64,000 nt of DNA from Flaviaesturariibacter aridisoli (GTDB lineage Bacteria > Bacteroidota > Bacteroidia > Chitinophagales > Chitinophagaceae): NCBI RefSeq assembly GCF_004343705.1, contig NZ_SKFH01000015.1:24987-88986 (forward strand), read 5' to 3'. Made by a program: the position numbers and the translations under genes. Below are positions 62,561 to 64,000 of this stretch, piece by piece. The first letter of the stretch is position 1. Every line of letters starts with the position of its first letter. The notes beneath the pieces were generated by a model. It saw only the letters and a list, made by a program, of their open reading frames with translations. It did no database searches and was not told the DNA's origin.

Positions 62561-62858
62561 GAATGTGGTCTTGGTGATTACTTTAACGAAGATGCTCGTA
62601 GGTTATGCGCGGGGCAAGTACTTTTTTACCGGACTGGGCAAAACGGTGTATGAACGCGCGATTTATCAAATGATGAACTCCGCCTTATGCCGAGACCGTC
62701 CTTACCGATGTTTCGCGCTATGGGAAATCGGCGGTAGCGTTAACGGACATCGCAGACTGTGCGGAACGTCCGTAACTTCAGGATCTATGGCTGCGCCCGC
62801 ATCTTCACCAGGTCCATCCTAAGGTGGCGGCCGGCAATAACCGCAAATAATCAGGCAC
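62561..62858. other. Gene-free divergent region
   Basis: 298 bp between the barrel gene and the FMN reductase gene. I see no open frame worth calling, no hairpin with a T-tract and no clear promoter box; it presumably holds both promoters. Confidence 0.5.
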
Positions 62859-63416
62859 ATGGAACGTTACCAGATCGCCGTACTTGTCGGCAGTTTACGC
62901 AAGGAGTCCTTTAACCGGAAGATGGCGCGCGCACTGCAGGAGCTCGCACCGCCATCCCTTTCGCTCCAGATCATCAGCATCGGCGAATTGCCCCTTTATA
63001 ACGAGGACCTGGATGCGTCGGCACCCGAAGCCTGGACCTCGTTCCGGGACCAAATAAAAGGTATGGACGGCGTCCTGTTTGTAACGCCGGAGTACAACCG
63101 TTCGGTTCCCGCCGTACTGAAAAATGCGATCGATGTTGGATCGCGGCCCTATGGTAAAAGTGTGTGGAACGGAAAGCCTGGCGCGGTCGTAAGTGTCTCG
63201 CCCGGTGCCATCGGCGGCTTCGGCGCCAACCAACATCTCCGGCAATCGCTCGTCTTTATCAACGTACCCACGATGCAACATCCCGAAGCATACGTGGGCG
63301 GCGCATCCAAACTATTCGATGAAAGCGGAACGCTCACGAACGAATCCACGCGTGACTTCATGAAAAAGTTTATGGAGGCGTTTGCCGGCTGGGTAACCAC
63401 CATCCTCAGAAAATAG
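62859..63416 (+). CDS. NADPH-dependent FMN reductase
   Basis: A 185-residue flavodoxin-fold protein of the NADPH-dependent FMN reductase/chromate reductase (YieF/ChrR) family. The FMN phosphate loop is VLVGSLRKESFNRKMARAL; the second flavin contact region is LFVTPEYNRSVPAVLKNAID; SVSPGAIGGFGANQHLRQSL and NVPTMQHPEAYVGG follow. It reduces flavins, quinones or metal oxyanions with NAD(P)H in the cytoplasm. It has normal length and no operon partner. Confidence 0.92.
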   Translation: MERYQIAVLVGSLRKESFNRKMARALQELAPPSLSLQIISIGELPLYNEDLDASAPEAWTSFRDQIKGMDGVLFVTPEYNRSVPAVLKNAIDVGSRPYGKSVWNGKPGAVVSVSPGAIGGFGANQHLRQSLVFINVPTMQHPEAYVGGASKLFDESGTLTNESTRDFMKKFMEAFAGWVTTILRK

Positions 63417-63624
63417 TGGTTGCCGAACGGTGCCATCATCAATAGGTCGTCGGTAGCGGGCTGGTTCGGGTGTGAGAACCGCAGCCCTTATGCCCGGGCG
63501 AAGCGGGTAACATCGGGTGTACGAACACCCTTTCCATTGAACCCGGCAAATGGGGTATCCGCGCCCATACTATTCCGCCGGGCGCCGTCGCCGGGCCGCG
63601 TATCGAACGGATGCTGCAGGGGCA

Positions 63625-63822
63625 TGCCGCTTCCCGGTTCAGCGCTTCTGCACGCCACGCACACGACTCGGTATTACGAAGCGCCCAGTCTTTCGCTTTT
63701 TTAGTGCCCTTACTCCCGGAATTCCTATGCCGGTAAAGCCGGTCTTCCAGGTTACCTGTGGAGCCGAGATAGTATTGGTCGAGCGACGCGGCATAGATGA
63801 TGTAACCGCAGAAGGACTTAAC
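63625..63822 (-). pseudogene. Decayed GIY-YIG nuclease gene
   Basis: One minus-strand frame reads GYIIYAASLDQYYLGSTGNL, then EDRLYRHRNSGSKGTKKAKDW and EALNREAA, the GIY-YIG core with its Y-Y-G-S and R motifs. There is no in-frame ATG, and the homology stops at about 63625, before the usual C-terminal KKSRKYIEWL-type end; the frame then runs on without similarity. I therefore read it as a truncated relic. It lies downstream of a tRNA-like element and its terminator, an arrangement I recognise from Bacteroidota. Confidence 0.55.
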
Positions 63823-63829
63823 GGGACAT

Positions 63830-63855
63830 AAAAAAGCCTCACCTTTCGGTAGGGC
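63830..63855 (-). terminator. Hairpin with T-tract after the tRNA-like element
   Basis: On the minus strand GCCCTACC-GAAA-GGTGAGGC (one mismatch) followed by TTTTTT. It would end a transcript of the tRNA-like element just before the GIY-YIG relic. Confidence 0.6.
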
Positions 63856-63887
63856 CGATTTAAAGCTTCGTCCTTCGCCACGAACGG

Positions 63888-63957
63888 TGGTGGAGGAAAC
63901 CAGAGTCGAACCGGTGACCTTCCCGCCCGCAGGCGGGACGCGCTAGCCAACCTACCT
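63888..63957 (-). pseudogene. tRNA-like relic (3' part)
   Basis: Read on the minus strand: a D-arm-like GGTTGGCTAGCGC, then a hairpin CCCGCC-TGCG-GGCGGG in place of a normal anticodon arm (no 7-nt loop with U33), a 5-nt variable loop AGGTC, a T-arm ACCGG-TTCGACT-CTGGT, and TTCCTCC-A-CCA. The matching 5' acceptor strand GGAGGAA is absent; a CCTACC-TGAA-GGTAGG hairpin stands there instead. So it is not a functional tRNA. Confidence 0.5.
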
Positions 63958-63969
63958 TCAGGTAGGGGC

Positions 63970-63998
63970 ATAAAAAAACCCCGCATTTCTGCGAGGCT
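63970..63998 (-). terminator. Intrinsic terminator of a minus-strand unit beyond the window
   Basis: On the minus strand CCTCGCA-GAAA-TGCGGGG followed by TTTTTTT. It ends a transcript coming from right of the window. Confidence 0.8.
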
Positions 63999-64000
63999 TC

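Noticed and set aside
63888..63957. Functional tRNA gene
   Set aside because: No 5' acceptor strand and no valid 7-nt anticodon loop.
63639..63986. 115-codon minus-strand frame at the right end
   Set aside because: It crosses the tRNA-like element and terminator and reads the GIY-YIG relic in the wrong frame.

Overview
The window looks like chromosomal DNA of a GC-rich member of the Bacteroidota, most likely Chitinophagaceae or a close relative. I infer this from lipid A synthesis (lpxB), the four-part ligase-associated DNA repair set, DUF5916 and OMP-type beta-barrel proteins, TAnnTTTG-type -7 promoter boxes, and short dispersed repeats of kinds common in this phylum. I see no plasmid or phage backbone, no insertion sequence, no CRISPR array and no rRNA operon.

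Layout. 1-3.1 kb: the 3' end of pbpC, a GIN-domain lipoprotein and guaA. 3.3-4.4 kb: a secreted type-I periplasmic-binding-fold protein. 4.4-4.99 kb: a gene-free stretch with seven units of exactly 42 bp, flanked by CCCCTTCC/GGAAGGGG hairpins. 5.0-12.3 kb: a tightly packed ligase-associated DNA-repair operon (MBL exonuclease, ATP-dependent ligase, Lhr-type helicase, PdeM phosphoesterase), interrupted by a di-haem cytochrome c gene. 12.3-21.8 kb: DUF5916 barrel, XRE/S24 repressor with paired operators, surE, lpxB, a 55-residue membrane protein, an FRG-like remnant, and a divergent MocR/ilvE pair. 21.8-31.7 kb: a minus-strand beta-galactan operon (LacI, GH53, GH5-like, GH2-GH53 fusion, sodium symporter, small membrane protein) without SusC/SusD, with a LacI operator at its head. 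31.9-35.6 kb: MFS transporter and GH63 glucosidase.

35.7-55.6 kb is a large surface-glycan locus. A plus-strand operon carries a Wzx-type flippase, two polymerase/ligase-like membrane proteins, several glycosyltransferases and a nucleotidyltransferase. A minus-strand operon carries two radical SAM proteins, three SAM methyltransferases and a split-barrel flavin-type protein. A third set carries an initiating sugar transferase, an ABC exporter and a glycosyltransferase. 55.7-64 kb: an ECF sigma factor with a one-piece membrane anchor/outer-membrane barrel partner, alcohol dehydrogenase, small cytochrome c, an outer-membrane TonB-receptor-like protein and an FMN reductase. The last 600 bp hold a tRNA-like relic followed by a decayed GIY-YIG nuclease.

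The strongest unexplained signal is a DNA-level palindrome, CCGTA-N4-TACGG. I found ten perfect copies and at least five one-mismatch copies, nearly all inside genes and in different reading frames. Positions and motif counts were read by eye; no database search was run.
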